Below are positions 11,938 to 22,219 of a stretch of DNA of 64,000 bases, piece after piece. Source of the DNA: Argyresthia goedartella (Eukaryota > Arthropoda > Insecta > Lepidoptera > Argyresthiidae); contig OX463807.1 in assembly GCA_949825045.1 (NCBI GenBank), positions 13,913,501-13,977,500 of the forward strand. Direction: 5' to 3'. Every line of letters starts with the position of its first letter. Positions within the stretch are counted from its first letter, which is position 1. The notes beneath the pieces were generated by a model. It was not told where the DNA came from. It did no database searches and saw only the letters and a list, made by a program, of their open reading frames with translations. The translations under genes and the position numbers were made by a program.

Positions 11938-12453
11938 TGGGAGGTGGAGGAACCACCTACGGTCCGCCGGTTGGACCCGGTTGAAGAAGAGTGTGAACAG
12001 TTTTATCGGAACAATACTGGTCGCCTTCGGTCAGGTCGATTTCTCACACGTCTTCCATTCCGGAGTGATCGCCCAGCGCTGGAGCAGGATCTCTACGTGG
12101 ACGATATCTGTACCGGTGCAGATTCCGTAGAGGAGGCGCTCGCTCGACGGGACGAGCTAGTTGAGCTCTTACGGGGTGGAGGTTACGAGCTCCGGAAATG
12201 GATGTCGAACTCTCCAGAGTTACTGTCTGGTCTTCCGGAAGACTACCAGCAGGATCCCCACATTTTTGGAAATTTGGAAAATCCGAATATGTTGTCGGTA
12301 TTAGGCGTCCAGTACCAGCCGGTGTCAGACATGTTTTCGTATCGGGTCGAGTTAGACTCCCCGAAGGTCTGGACGAAACGGAACGTCCTTTCAACGGTGG
12401 CTAGGACATTTGATCCAAACGGGTGGATCACCAATTGTGGTCTGCTGAGCTGA
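11938..12453 (+). pseudogene. BEL reverse transcriptase remnant with large internal deletion
   Basis: The sequence begins FWEVEEPPTV and SGRFLTRLPF, the entry to the BEL reverse transcriptase, but after RSDRPALEQ it jumps directly to DLYVDDICTGADS, which holds the catalytic YVDD. The fingers and most of the palm that normally separate these blocks are absent. Reading continues through LRKWMSNSPELL to VARTFDPNGWIT and stops at 12453. The deletion is seen by comparing motif order with BEL elements in general; its exact size cannot be measured here. The enzyme cannot be functional. Confidence 0.8.
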
Positions 12454-13757
12454 AATGGGACGACCCGATCGGCGGGTCATTGAGCTCAGAGTGGGAATCG
12501 TTCTTTTCCACCCTCCCTGGCATCAATCGGATTTCACTGCCACGGAGGTTGGTCCCCACCAAACGATACACCGCCACCCTGCATGGAATTTGCGATGCCT
12601 CGGAGAAGGGCTACGGAGCTGCGGTGTATCTGCGTACGGTCGACTCCTCGGGGGAGGTTGATGTGCGGTTGGTCATAGCCAAGAGCAAGGTTGGCCGTTG
12701 CGCACTCGCCTGACCATTCCCAAATTAGAGCTTTCAGGAGCGGCTCTCCTGACTCGTCTGCTCAACCACACGATGACGGTTCTTCGTGGGTCAATAGCGT
12801 TAGCGGATACGGTCTACGCTTGGACGGACAGCCAGATCGTGTTATGCTGGCTGAAGGCTTCAGTTCACAAGCTGGAGAATTTTGTGGCGAATCGGGTTTC
12901 GCAGATTTTGAATTCGGAGGTTCCCTTAATCTGGAGACATGTTCCAGGGGAAATGAACCCAGCAGACTGTGCGTCTCGTGGGTGTCATGCTCCGGAGTTA
13001 GTTGGACATCCCTTGTGGTGGGGTCCAAAATGGTTGACTCAAGCCGAATCGGATTGGCCAATGAGTCCACGCGTTACCTCGGCGAACGGCGCCTTGACAG
13101 TCGGTGTCTGTACGACGCAACCAGAGCCGGAAGAGGAGTTCAGCCTGCTGGAACGGTACAGCTCGCTCGACAAGCTGGTCAATGTGACCGCCTGGATCTT
13201 CCGATTTGCGCGGAATTGTCGCAATTCTGAGGCGCAACGGGTGCGGACACAGGTCCTGACACCACGGGAACGGAACCATGCGTTGTTCGCATTGGTACGG
13301 AACGTGCAGACGGTGCACTTTAAGTCCGAACTGGACATTCTGAGACGCGGACGCGTCCAACTGAAGGGAGCTGTGGCTCGGCTCAACCCGTTTATTGACC
13401 CTCACGGATTGCTGAGGGTAGGAGGTCGGCTGCGGAATGCCAACCTGCCTTATGCGGCTCGCCACCTGTTGTTACTCCCTAGTAAAGGGAAGTTGGTCGA
13501 ACTGTTGATACAGGATCGACACATTCGGAATGGGCATGTCGGATGCCACGCCTTGATGGCGTTTCTCCAGCCCGAGTTCTGGATTCTATCGGGAAGGCGC
13601 TTAGTGCGTAGCGTCGTATTTCGGTGCCTGCCTTGTTATCGGGCCAAGGCGGCTACGATGCAGCCCCAGATGGGCGATTTGCCCTCGGATAGTGTAAACG
13701 AAATCCGGGCCTTTGCGGGTGTCGGAACGGATTTCGCGGGACCATTCATGGTTAAGT
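12423..13757 (+). pseudogene. BEL RNase H and integrase, first part
   Basis: After a further frame change at the GWIT block, the region reads LWSAELKWDDPI, LHGICDASEKGYGAAVYL, LTIPKLELSGAALL and YAWTDSQIVLCWL (RNase H acidic motifs). It then reads GHVGCHALMAFLQPEF and CLPCYRAKA (integrase zinc-binding HHCC) and GTDFAGPFMV, with the first catalytic D at about 13730. At 13758 it is cut by the Gypsy 5' LTR. The long frame 12698-13777 runs into the LTR, so its last codons are not BEL. A second small deletion seems to have joined GWIT to LWSAELKW. Confidence 0.85.
13754..13757. repeat. Target-site duplication AAGT, left copy
   Basis: AAGT flanks the Gypsy LTRs on the outside here and at 18725-18728. 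Four bases is usual for Gypsy integration. Confidence 0.85.
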
Positions 13758-14149
13758 TGTGGCGTCACATCAAATAATATCGCCACCTTCAAAACGCTCC
13801 GACGCTTCATCTTGGGACACACCCGCTAATCTGCGCCCGCTCGCCTATCTCACCCCGCGTTGGCCTGCAGCCGACCGGCCCAGCGAGCTAGACGCGCGCA
13901 GCGCCTGCGCATATCAGTCTGCTACTCGCTTCGCTAACGAACCCACGTCTGTGCGCGCTTATAGCTTCCGATATTTGTGTCGCTATTGTTGCTTATGCTT
14001 TGTAATTACTATTGTATATAACTTTCCTGCTTCAGTAAACTTCTTCCGTCATCTAAATAATACTATTCATTTCGCATAAAGCCTTCACTCATTACCATAC
14101 CTACCACTACATATGGGAACATTGGTAGGACAAACATCATCTCCCCATA
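13758..14149 (+). repeat. Gypsy 5' LTR
   Basis: It starts TGTGGCGTCACATC and ends CTCCCCATA. It pairs with 18333-18724; the one difference I see is CGCCTATCTC here against CGCCTGTCTC there. The end ATA rather than CA is slightly unusual, but it is fixed by the AAGT duplication. Confidence 0.92.
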
Positions 14150-14151
14150 TC

Positions 14152-14164
14152 TGGTGACCCCGAC
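14152..14164 (+). promoter_or_regulatory. Gypsy primer-binding site, tRNA-Trp type
   Basis: TGGTGACCCCGAC starts two bases after the LTR. It is complementary to the last ten bases of insect tRNA-Trp plus CCA, as I know that tRNA. This would prime minus-strand DNA synthesis. Confidence 0.8.
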
Positions 14165-14320
14165 AAGCCGTTTATTCGGTGAATTGGACCTACGCATACT
14201 GTGAGTAAGAAGAATATCTGGCTGACGCAACATTCTAACGTTCGTTCGAGAACATACAATAACACAAAGGATTTTGGTGTGTGGTCCAAGTCAAGCGGTG
14301 AGCGATATTTTATTTTTATC

Positions 14321-15175
14321 ATGGTGGGCTCAGATGAGGATACTGGAGACAAAGGGAGTACAGATCCAAGCCCCGCTGAGGTCTTGCGAGTTGGCGTACG
14401 GGTACCCCAATTTTTGGTCGAAGAACCCGCTTTATGGTTCTCACAGATTGAAGGCCAATTTATTTTGTCTAAAATAACGAGTGATTCGACAAAGTTTTAT
14501 TTTGTTGCCGCACAGTTAGAACCTCAATACGCACGAGAAGTGAAAGATATAATTACAAACCCACCGCTGTCAGACAAGTACCTTAAGCTTAAAACGGAAC
14601 TTATAAATAGACTTTCAGCATCGCAACAGAAAAAAATTTAATAACTGCTGAACAATGAGCAACTGGGAGACAGGAAACCGTCGCAGTTTCTACGGCATCT
14701 ACAAGATTTAGCCGGACCTTCAGGAGCCTCAGATTTTATTAAATCGCTGTGGGCGAGCCGACTCCCGCTAAATATTCAAACTGTGATTGCTTCTCAGATT
14801 TCAGACATGACGGTTGACAAACTTGCCGAGCTTGCGGACAAAGTTTACGACATCGCTCCAATGACTCCTCAGGTCGCCGCGGCCAGCACCTCTGCCTCTA
14901 TCGCCCCGCCAGCTAGCAACGACATGGCCATGCAGATAAGCGAATTGACAAGGCAAGTAGCACTACTTACAACCAGACTAGACCAAGAAAGAGGACGTTC
15001 ACACTCACGCTCACACGCACGCTCAGGCTCAAGATCTCGCTCAAGGAGCTATAAACAGCCACCACCCGACCACCCCCACTGCTTTTACCACTACACTTTT
15101 GGAGAAAAGGCCCAAAAGTGCAAACAGCCCTGCACCTTTAGGAAGTCGGAAAACTTCCAGGGCGGTCGCAAGTAG
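14321..15175 (+). pseudogene. Gypsy gag with two adjacent stop codons
   Basis: From the ATG at 14321 the frame reads VPQFLVEEPALWFSQIEGQF and ITSDSTKFYFVAAQL, capsid blocks of CsRn1-type gag. It then meets TAA TAA at 14639-14644 and continues in the same frame with LLNNEQLGDRKPSQFLRHLQ and ISDMTVDKLAELADKVYD. An arginine/serine-rich basic region follows (about 14995-15050). It ends with C-F-Y-H-Y...K-C-K-Q-P-C, the C-H-C-C motif typical of the clade, and a stop at 15173-15175. Apart from the double stop the frame is whole, at 285 codons. Gag would package the RNA and form particles. Confidence 0.85.
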
Positions 15176-18100
15176 CGGCCCATGACTGCCCTACATCATC
15201 AGGCCGTCTCTTCATATCGGATCGGATATCAAAAATGCAGTTCCTTGTGGATACTGGTTCCGACTTGTGTGTTTTTCCCCGATCAGCTGTCAAGAGGCCC
15301 TGCGCCAAATCTAAATACGACCTAGTAGCTGCAAATAACACAGTTATACATACCTACGGACCAATCAAACTTCATCTTACTCTGGGACTTAGAAGAAACT
15401 TTCCATGGGATTTCACTATTGCAGATGTATCGCGACCCATTATTGGAGTTGACTTCCTCAGCCACTACAATCTACTCGTCGACTGCAGACATCAGCGCCT
15501 AATTGACAATGTCACTTCTCTCTCCGTCAACGCTGTTAGCTGCCCCGCCGCTGAGGATTTCGCGTCTGTCAAGTCCGTCACCGGAGAGTCTGAATACCAT
15601 GAGATACTGCGAGAGTTTCCAGAGATTACTCGTCCCCCAGGTATGCACTTACCATATAAGCATAGCACTCTCCATCATATAAGAACGACGTCAGGACCTC
15701 CAGTTGCCAGTAAACCAAGAAGACTCGACCCATTACGGATGCAGGCAGCTAAAAAAGAGTTCGAAGACATGCTGGCCAACGGCACTGCTAGGCGATCAGA
15801 AAGTGCGTGGTCTTCACCTCTCCACATGGTAAGAAAAAAGGACGACAGTTGGAGGCCATGTGGAGACTACAGAGGTCTCAACTACAGAACTGTACCTGAC
15901 AGATATCCCATCCGTAACATTCATGACTTCTCATACCAACTCTCAGGATGCTCCATCTTTTCTACAATCGATCTCGTGAAGGCCTATAATCAGATTGCGG
16001 TAAATCCCGAGGATATTGCCAAAACCGCCATCACGTCACCGTTTGGGTTATATGAATTTCCGTTCATGACGTTTGGGTTACGCAATGCAGCCCAAACATT
16101 CCAGAGATTCATCGATGAAGTCTTACTGGGACTCGATTTCTGCTACGGGTATATTGATGACATATTAGTGTTCTTAGCATCAGAGCAGCAACACAAGGCG
16201 CACCTACGTCAACTTTTCGAGCGGCTACAACAGAACGGCATCGTGGTAAATACAGCCAAGTGTGTACTTGGTCAACCAGAGGTGACGTTCCTGGGATTTA
16301 GCGTATCAGCCGCAGGTACTAAACCACTAGAATCTAAAGTCGACGCCATCAGGGACTACCCGGTGCCTAAAACGGTAAAGGAGCTACGCCGTTTCCTGGG
16401 TATGGTCAATTTTTACCGTCGCTTCGTGCCAAATGCAGCTCAACTTCAAGCTCCGCTTAATGACGTCTTCAGCGGCTCCAACATAAAAGGATCTCATCCG
16501 GTAGATATGGTTCCGCATTTACTCCAAGCATTTGAAGACTGTAAGGAATCACTATCACGGGCAACACTTCTCGCGCATCCAGATCCAGCTGCTGAGCTTG
16601 CAATAGTGACTGACGCATCAGACACGGCCCTTGGCGCTGTTCTACAGCAACGAAAAGGTGACGACTGGGAACCTTTAGCTTTTTACTCTCACAAACTCAA
16701 CAAGGCGCAGACTAAATACAGCCCCTACGACAGGGAACTACTTGCTGTCTATGAAGCTATAAAATACTTCAGGCATATGGTCGAGGCAAGGATTTTTACA
16801 ATTTTTACTGACCACAAGCCACTCACTTTCGCCTTCTCCAAGAGTAAAGATAGCTGTACTCCACGGCAGATCAGGCATCTTGATTTCATTGGTCAATTTA
16901 CAACAGATGTAAGATACATACCTGGTAAGGACAATGTGGTTGCTGACGCACTCTCTAGAATCGAGGAAATTTCATCGTCTGTTGATTTTGATGATCTTGC
17001 ACGAGCTCAGGACAAAGATCCAGAACTGCAAGACCTGCTTCTTCACGGCTCCGCTTTAAAACTAGAAAAGTTGCACACACCGAATGGTAACTTACCTCTC
17101 TACTGCGATACTTCTGTGCAACCGCCCCGTCCATACGTCACACCACAGTTCAGGAAACAAGCCTTCGACGCACTTCACAATCTTCACCACCCTGGATGTA
17201 CTGCTACAGCGCGGCTGGTCTCACACAGATTCGTATGGCCAGGGATACGAAAGGACTGTAGAGAGTGGACTAGGCAATGTTTGCCATGCCAAAAAAGTAA
17301 AGTTACTCGACACACCATTACCCCCCTCTCCCCTTTCCTTACTCCTTCCTCGAGGTTCTCTCACATACACCTCGACATAGTAGGGCCCCTAACTCTGTCT
17401 TGTGGTTACAGGTACTGCCTTACCGTCATCGACCGTTTCACGCGGTGGCCTGAGGCATACCCCATGATGGACATCACTGCTGAGACCTGCGCAGCAGCTC
17501 TGGTGTCTGGATGGATAGCCCGCTTTGGCTGTCCCGCACGAGTGACCACAGACCGTGGTCGGCAATTTGAGAGTCACCTGTTCAAGGCTCTCACCCAGCT
17601 GGTTAGTGCGCGCCACTTCCGCACAACCGCCTATCACCCTGCTGCGAACGGTATCGTCGAGCGTCTCCATCGCCAACTGAAGGCCGCCATCATGTGCCAC
17701 ACGTCGACGCCCTGGACTGAAGCCTTACCTCTCGTCCTTCTGGGGATGCGAAATTCTTGGAAAGAAGATCTACAGTCTACCTCTGCTGAGCTGGTATACG
17801 GTCAAACTCTCTCTCTCCCCGGCCAATTCATCTCTCCTAAAGACGACTACAGCACGGCCGACATCTCTGAGTACGCGACCCGCCTTCGCTCCCACATGGC
17901 CAAACTCGCGCCGAGAGAAACTTCGTGGCATACCAGTCAATCTGCACCTTTCTACATTCCACGAGATCTACACTCATCATCACATGTCTTTCTCCGCCGA
18001 GACTACGTTCGAGCTTCACTTGAACAGCCATACGAAGGCCCATATAAAGTTATAAAAAGACAGCCTAAGTTCTTCACGATAGACGTCAGAGGCAAACCAA

Positions 18101-18309
18101 ATAACGTCTCTGTTGACAGGCTGAAACCAGCGTACATGATGAGAGAAACCAGAATCGTAGAACCCACAATTCCATACACTACAGTTCCAGCGACCAGAAC
18201 TCCAGAGCCCGAAATTCCCCCAACACCATTTCCTGTTCCGGCGACCAACGCAGAAAAGACGACTCGGAGCGGTCGAAGAGTCAGATTTCCCGATTTTTAT
18301 CGACCGTAG
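15142..18309 (+). CDS. pol: Gypsy pol polyprotein (protease, RT, RNase H, integrase)
   Basis: The first ATG at 15235 gives 1,024 residues, but the frame is open from 15142 and reads [11 protein letters not shown] before the ATG. Pol was therefore probably made by -1 frameshifting from gag; I see no canonical slippery heptamer. Counting from 15235: protease DTGS at 6-9; reverse transcriptase with YIDD at 306-309; RNase H (VTDASD, FTDHKPL, VADALSR); integrase zinc-binding H651 and H652 with C682 and C685; integrase catalytic D714, D773 and E809 (D-X35-E). A chromodomain-like C-terminus is not obvious. All catalytic motifs are present and the frame has no stop, so pol is potentially active. Confidence 0.93.
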   Translation, partial: EVGKLPGRSQVAAHDCPTSSGRLFISDRISKMQFLVDTGSDLCVFPRSAVKRPCAKSKYDLVAANNTVIHTYGPIKLHLTLGLRRNFPWDFTIADVSRPIIGVDFLSHYNLLVDCRHQRLIDNVTSLSVNAVSCPAAEDFASVKSVTGESEYHEILREFPEITRPPGMHLPYKHSTLHHIRTTSGPPVASKPRRLDPLRMQAAKKEFEDMLANGTARRSESAWSSPLHMVRKKDDSWRPCGDYRGLNYRTVPDRYPIRNIHDFSYQLSGCSIFSTIDLVKAYNQIAVNPEDIAKTAITSPFGLYEFPFMTFGLRNAAQTFQRFIDEVLLGLDFCYGYIDDILVFLASEQQHKAHLRQLFERLQQNGIVVNTAKCVLGQPEVTFLGFSVSAAGTKPLESKVDAIRDYPVPKTVKELRRFLGMVNFYRRFVPNAAQLQAPLNDVFSGSNIKGSHPVDMVPHLLQAFEDCKESLSRATLLAHPDPAAELAIVTDASDTALGAVLQQRKGDDWEPLAFYSHKLNKAQTKYSPYDRELLAVYEAIKYFRHMVEARIFTIFTDHKPLTFAFSKSKDSCTPRQIRHLDFIGQFTTDVRYIPGKDNVVADALSRIEEISSSVDFDDLARAQDKDPELQDLLLHGSALKLEKLHTPNGNLPLYCDTSVQPPRPYVTPQFRKQAFDALHNLHHPGCTATARLVSHRFVWPGIRKDCREWTRQCLPCQKSKVTRHTITPLSPFLTPSSRFSHIHLDIVGPLTLSCGYRYCLTVIDRFTRWPEAYPMMDITAETCAAALVSGWIARFGCPARVTTDRGRQFESHLFKALTQLVSARHFRTTAYHPAANGIVERLHRQLKAAIMCHTSTPWTEALPLVLLGMRNSWKEDLQSTSAELVYGQTLSLPGQFISPKDDYSTADISEYATRLRSHMAKLAPRETSWHTSQSAPFYIPRDLHSSSHVFLRRDYVRASLEQPYEGPYKVIKRQPKFFTIDVRGKPNNVSVDRLKPAYMMRETRIVEPTIPYTTVPATRTPEPEIPPTPFPVPATNAEKTTRSGRRVRFPDFYRP

Positions 18310-18332
18310 CAACGGTCTGGCCAGGGGGAATA

Positions 18333-18724
18333 TGTGGCGTCACATCAAATAATATCGCCACCTTCAAAACGCTCCGACGCTTCATCTTGGGACACACCCG
18401 CTAATCTGCGCCCGCTCGCCTGTCTCACCCCGCGTTGGCCTGCAGCCGACCGGCCCAGCGAGCTAGACGCGCGCAGCGCCTGCGCATATCAGTCTGCTAC
18501 TCGCTTCGCTAACGAACCCACGTCTGTGCGCGCTTATAGCTTCCGATATTTGTGTCGCTATTGTTGCTTATGCTTTGTAATTACTATTGTATATAACTTT
18601 CCTGCTTCAGTAAACTTCTTCCGTCATCTAAATAATACTATTCATTTCGCATAAAGCCTTCACTCATTACCATACCTACCACTACATATGGGAACATTGG
18701 TAGGACAAACATCATCTCCCCATA
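18333..18724 (+). repeat. Gypsy 3' LTR
   Basis: A near-identical copy of 13758-14149. It is preceded by a purine-rich tract CCAGGGGGAATA that would prime plus-strand DNA synthesis. Confidence 0.92.
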
Positions 18725-18915
18725 AAGTCTTCACAGCTACGGAACGCCAGATTAGGGAAAGCATACCTGTGCGTCTTCGTGTGCTTGGCCACGAAGGCAG
18801 TCCACTTGGAGGTGGTCAGTGACCTCACTACGGAGGCATTTATCGCATGTCTGGATCGGTTCGTCTCACGAAGGGGCCTCCCGTCATTAATCCGTTCGGA
18901 CAACGGCACAAATTT
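18725..18915 (+). pseudogene. BEL integrase, middle part
   Basis: After the Gypsy element the BEL frame resumes with AYLCVFVCLATKAVHLEVVSD, the strand after the first catalytic D. It runs to IRSDNGTNF, which holds the second catalytic D, near 18898. It is then interrupted by LINE D within the next codons. Confidence 0.9.
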
Positions 18916-19195
18916 TTCAATTCAATTCAATTCAAATTTATTTCAGATTATAATGTACACTTGTATATACAATAAATCCATATGTTGTCATTAAAATTAA
19001 AATTAAAATTATAGTCACAGTAGATTAAATAAATAAATATTAAGATTATTATTATTATTTTTTATAAAAATAATTATGCACACACACACACACACACACA
19101 CACCCTTACACACCTTCACAGAGTCACACACACAGAACATTGTTGTCATACTCATCATAGAAATTATTATTATTATTATTATTCCAATACCCATC

Positions 19196-22054
19196 TTATT
19201 TTATTTTAGTTTTATTACCGCAAAGGTGCACCCCCACCCAATACTTTAACATGGGGTTGTCCATCTTTCCAGCTAGTGCACTGAGGATAGTGTTGGAGCT
19301 GCCGAAAAAGCGGTTTCTCAGGGAAGCAATCCTCTTTCGAATGATTGCGAAGAAATCGTCAGTCCTGGCTTCGGCAAACATAGCTGAGGCGCTGCAGTAC
19401 CGCGGCAGCCCCAACAGTATCCTCAGCGCATTATTGTATTGGACTCGCAGGGCGCTGTAGGCCTTCTGCGTATAGCTGACCCACAGGCTACTGGTGTAGA
19501 AGGTCTGGCAGAAAGCTCTGAAAAGAGTCAGTTTGACAGGCCCTGTACACCTAGCAAACCTGCGTGCCAACATATTGCATCTGACCGCCATCGCCCTGCG
19601 CTCCCTTTCAATATCCAGGTCATCTGTAAGTCCATCCGTGACCACGTGACCCAGGTACTTGAACTGTGTTACTCTCTTAAGAGGTGATCCACACAGTGAT
19701 ACGACAGGAATATTTTCAACTGTGTTGCTACCAGATCGGAACACCATCATTTCACTTTTCTTCACATTGTACCTGAGTCCGTGGGCCGCAGCATATGACT
19801 CACAGATTCCCAAGAGTTTTCTCAGTGCGTTGACTGAGGGACTCAGCAGCACCATATCATCCGCATATGAGATGTTATTGACCATGGTGCCGTCAATGGA
19901 GCATCCTATTCTAGTGCTGCTCAGTTCCTCAATCAACTCATTTACATAGAGATTAAATAAAGTGGGAGACGTCAGTCCACCTTGTCTTACACCACAGTCA
20001 AGTGTGTAAGTATCACTAAGTGAGCCCACCCACCTCACAGCATTTGTTTGATTTTGGTACCAGTACCTAAAAACAGAAACTAGCTCATCAGGTAGACCCG
20101 TAAGACTCAACTTTTTCCATAGCACATCGTATGAGACAAGATCAAAGGCCTTCGACAAGTCAAGAAAACAAGCATAGACGGGCGTCTTCCTGTCCGTATA
20201 GTACTGGACAGTTTGCTTAAGACACAAAATTGCACTCTCCGTGGACAGTCCAGGTCTGAAACCGAACTGCGCATCGTGCAAATTAAGATGTTGTTTCAAC
20301 TGACTGTCAAGCAAACTATCCAGCACCTTAGCCAATGCAGTTGCCAAGGATATTGGTCTATAGTTGTCTTTATCAGACGCATCTCCTGTTCTATTCTTCA
20401 CAATAGGCACTACTATGGTTCTCATTAAATTCTCTGGAAGGTAAGAGTGACCAATACAGAAATTAAATAACATTTTAAGTACTCTAGGCAAATGAGGGCC
20501 TGCACATTTCAAATGTTCAACACTCAGACCATCGTGTCCCGGTGACTTACCACGCTTCATATGTCTGATGGCTACATTGACTTGTTTATATGTAAATCGC
20601 AGTGGTTTGTCATGCGACACGCAGGCCTGAGAGTCGGACCCAAAACATGTTTCAGACCTAATAACTGGTTCAACGTGAAAGTTATTTTTAAACAGATTTG
20701 CTATATCATGATGGTCCGTAAGACCGTTGACATTCACAGGGGGGGTGGGCTTAGGGTTAAGTTTATTGGTCTGTTTCCAGAATTTTGAAAAATCTTTATT
20801 ATCATGACTAGTGGCTAGAATGTCCATTTTTATTTGCTCGGAATTTTTTTGACACCATTTAAGTTTATTTTTGAATATTTTTCTAGATATTTTCATCTTC
20901 TCATAGATAGGGCCAGAATCTGGCTTGTTTTGTAACCTCCAATTTTGAAAATTAAGCCTTGCCTCTCCGTGAGCTTCCTTAACATATTTATTCCATCCTG
21001 TTATATATGATTTCTTTCTTAGTCTATTATTACTGTTTATACTGTGACTAGATGCAGCAGCCTCACTTAATATCTCTATAGTTCTGTTATACATATGTCG
21101 AATTATATCTCTATGTTCTGGATTATGACAAATTTGTTCACTACACTCCCTGAGTTCAGTCGGAAAATCGATTTCTTTTAGGTGTAACATACAAATATTT
21201 CTATATTTACATATTTGCTCGGTATCTCTCTCCCCCCAAAGAACATTGTTTTGTTTCATATATAATAATTTATTGCTACGTGGTAACACTTTAAAATCAC
21301 ATGTTATTTCTATTGGAATGTGGTCCGACCACGATACATCATAACATATTTTAACATTTGTAATGGATTTATATGCAGAACCAGTTACCAGACAATGGTC
21401 TAACCATCTTTTACAACCATGTGCATCACTTATATATGTGTATGCATCCGAGTCTATTCCTAAAACTTCAAAGTCCGCGCATAACCACTTTTGATCCGCA
21501 CAGAATTGCAATAAGTCATCACAAAATAACTCACCAGGATGAGCATTAAAGTCCCCTAACATGTACACAGTTGCCACGTCTAAGCTCTCAATGATAGCAT
21601 TCATTTCAGATAAGCACTCTGTAAATTCTGGTAACGTTGTCACTGAGTTTGTAGGCATATACACTGAAAATATCAGAAAAGACCGGTTATTTACCGTACA
21701 TTGTATGGCAGCGAGACGCACACTTTTACACTTTATCACATTGACCATCTCAAAAGCACTTTTTCTCCATAAGATCGCGACTCCTCCATATGGTCTCCCC
21801 CGCAGGATACCCGCCGTCACATCCACTGCAGATACGCCTGTTGCCGCGAACTCAGGATGTATGGAACTCAGATATGGGATGTCAAAGGGCATTAGCCATG
21901 TTTCCTGTAGGGCCACGATGTCAGATGTTAAACACAACATTCTAACATGATCAACGCTACTCTTTACTGACTGGCAGTTATAGCTTGTCATTTTGCAATT
22001 AAAGCTAATAGGCTTGCATGTATCCGTTTGTTTACTATCCATTATTAAAGACAT
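19196..22054 (-). CDS. LINE D ORF2: endonuclease-reverse transcriptase
   Basis: A 952-residue open frame from the ATG at 22054. The N-terminal APE endonuclease shows MTSYNCQSVKSS, VALQETW (catalytic E), YMLGDFNAHPGE and SWSDHIPIEI. The reverse transcriptase shows GHDGLSVEHLK, YRPISLATALAKV, AQFGFRPGLSTESA, FLDLSKAFDLVS, GVRQGGLTSPTLFN and YADD at about residues 730-733, then a C-terminal region with QFKYLGHVVTDG. There are no internal stops or frameshifts. It nicks target DNA and copies the element RNA at the nick. With most of ORF1 missing this copy cannot be complete, but the enzyme could be intact. Confidence 0.92.
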   Translation of the reverse strand: MSLIMDSKQTDTCKPISFNCKMTSYNCQSVKSSVDHVRMLCLTSDIVALQETWLMPFDIPYLSSIHPEFAATGVSAVDVTAGILRGRPYGGVAILWRKSAFEMVNVIKCKSVRLAAIQCTVNNRSFLIFSVYMPTNSVTTLPEFTECLSEMNAIIESLDVATVYMLGDFNAHPGELFCDDLLQFCADQKWLCADFEVLGIDSDAYTYISDAHGCKRWLDHCLVTGSAYKSITNVKICYDVSWSDHIPIEITCDFKVLPRSNKLLYMKQNNVLWGERDTEQICKYRNICMLHLKEIDFPTELRECSEQICHNPEHRDIIRHMYNRTIEILSEAAASSHSINSNNRLRKKSYITGWNKYVKEAHGEARLNFQNWRLQNKPDSGPIYEKMKISRKIFKNKLKWCQKNSEQIKMDILATSHDNKDFSKFWKQTNKLNPKPTPPVNVNGLTDHHDIANLFKNNFHVEPVIRSETCFGSDSQACVSHDKPLRFTYKQVNVAIRHMKRGKSPGHDGLSVEHLKCAGPHLPRVLKMLFNFCIGHSYLPENLMRTIVVPIVKNRTGDASDKDNYRPISLATALAKVLDSLLDSQLKQHLNLHDAQFGFRPGLSTESAILCLKQTVQYYTDRKTPVYACFLDLSKAFDLVSYDVLWKKLSLTGLPDELVSVFRYWYQNQTNAVRWVGSLSDTYTLDCGVRQGGLTSPTLFNLYVNELIEELSSTRIGCSIDGTMVNNISYADDMVLLSPSVNALRKLLGICESYAAAHGLRYNVKKSEMMVFRSGSNTVENIPVVSLCGSPLKRVTQFKYLGHVVTDGLTDDLDIERERRAMAVRCNMLARRFARCTGPVKLTLFRAFCQTFYTSSLWVSYTQKAYSALRVQYNNALRILLGLPRYCSASAMFAEARTDDFFAIIRKRIASLRNRFFGSSNTILSALAGKMDNPMLKYWVGVHLCGNKTKIK

Positions 22055-22056
22055 GT

Positions 22057-22165
22057 TTAATTTTCTGCACGATTATTCCCAATAGTTGCGGTGTCTACCA
22101 GGACTGCCTTAGAAGCACTTTTCACCCGCGGTGTAAATGTATAGTACCTTCTGAAGAATACATCT
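22057..22165 (-). pseudogene. LINE D ORF1 C-terminal remnant
   Basis: The minus-strand frame reads LWPEDVFFRRYYTF and ends IGNNRAEN with a stop three bases before the ORF2 start. WPE-V-RR near the end is what I expect of LINE ORF1 proteins of this type. The rest of ORF1 is absent, so the copy is 5' truncated. Confidence 0.45.
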
Positions 22166-22215
22166 TCTGGCCAAAGTGCGTCATCAATAAATAATGATGA
22201 CGCACTTTGGCCAGA
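22166..22215. repeat. Perfect 21-bp inverted repeat at the LINE D 5' junction
   Basis: Arms 22166-22186 and 22195-22215 are exact reverse complements (TCTGGCCAAAGTGCG...), with the 8-base loop ATAAATAA. The repeat ends within five bases of the junction with BEL sequence. Confidence 0.9.
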
Positions 22216-22219
22216 TATA

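Larger units (their letters stand above)
13758..18724 (+). mobile_element. Gypsy LTR retrotransposon, CsRn1/Kabuki type
   Basis: Two 392-bp LTRs differ at only one base that I can find. AAGT is duplicated at 13754-13757 and 18725-18728. The primer-binding site TGGTGACCCCGAC matches the 3' end of insect tRNA-Trp, and gag has an unusual C-H-C-C zinc motif. Both traits are hallmarks of the CsRn1 clade, which includes Bombyx Kabuki. Pol is an intact ORF, and there is no room for env (23 bp between the pol stop and the LTR). It sits inside the BEL integrase gene, so it is younger than BEL. Confidence 0.92.
18916..22219 (-). mobile_element. LINE D: 5'-truncated LINE inside the BEL integrase
   Basis: A minus-strand LINE with one long ORF2 and a short ORF1 remnant. 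AAATTT occurs on both sides (18910-18915 and 22220-22225) as a possible short target duplication. The 3' end on the minus strand is AATAAATTTGAATTGAATTG, a pentanucleotide tail. The 3' untranslated part holds (ATT)n runs and a (CA)n microsatellite (19079-19103). The 5' end is truncated near the end of ORF1 and bears a foldback (22166-22215). The clade is not certain; the endonuclease style is CR1/L2-like. Confidence 0.85.

Noticed and set aside
13759..14079. 106-codon ORFs in both Gypsy LTRs (also 18334-18654)
   Set aside because: They are chance frames in GC-rich LTR sequence and are duplicated only because the LTRs are.
18310..18332. An envelope gene in the Gypsy element (endogenous retrovirus)
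   Set aside because: Only 23 bases separate the pol stop from the 3' LTR, so there is no env.
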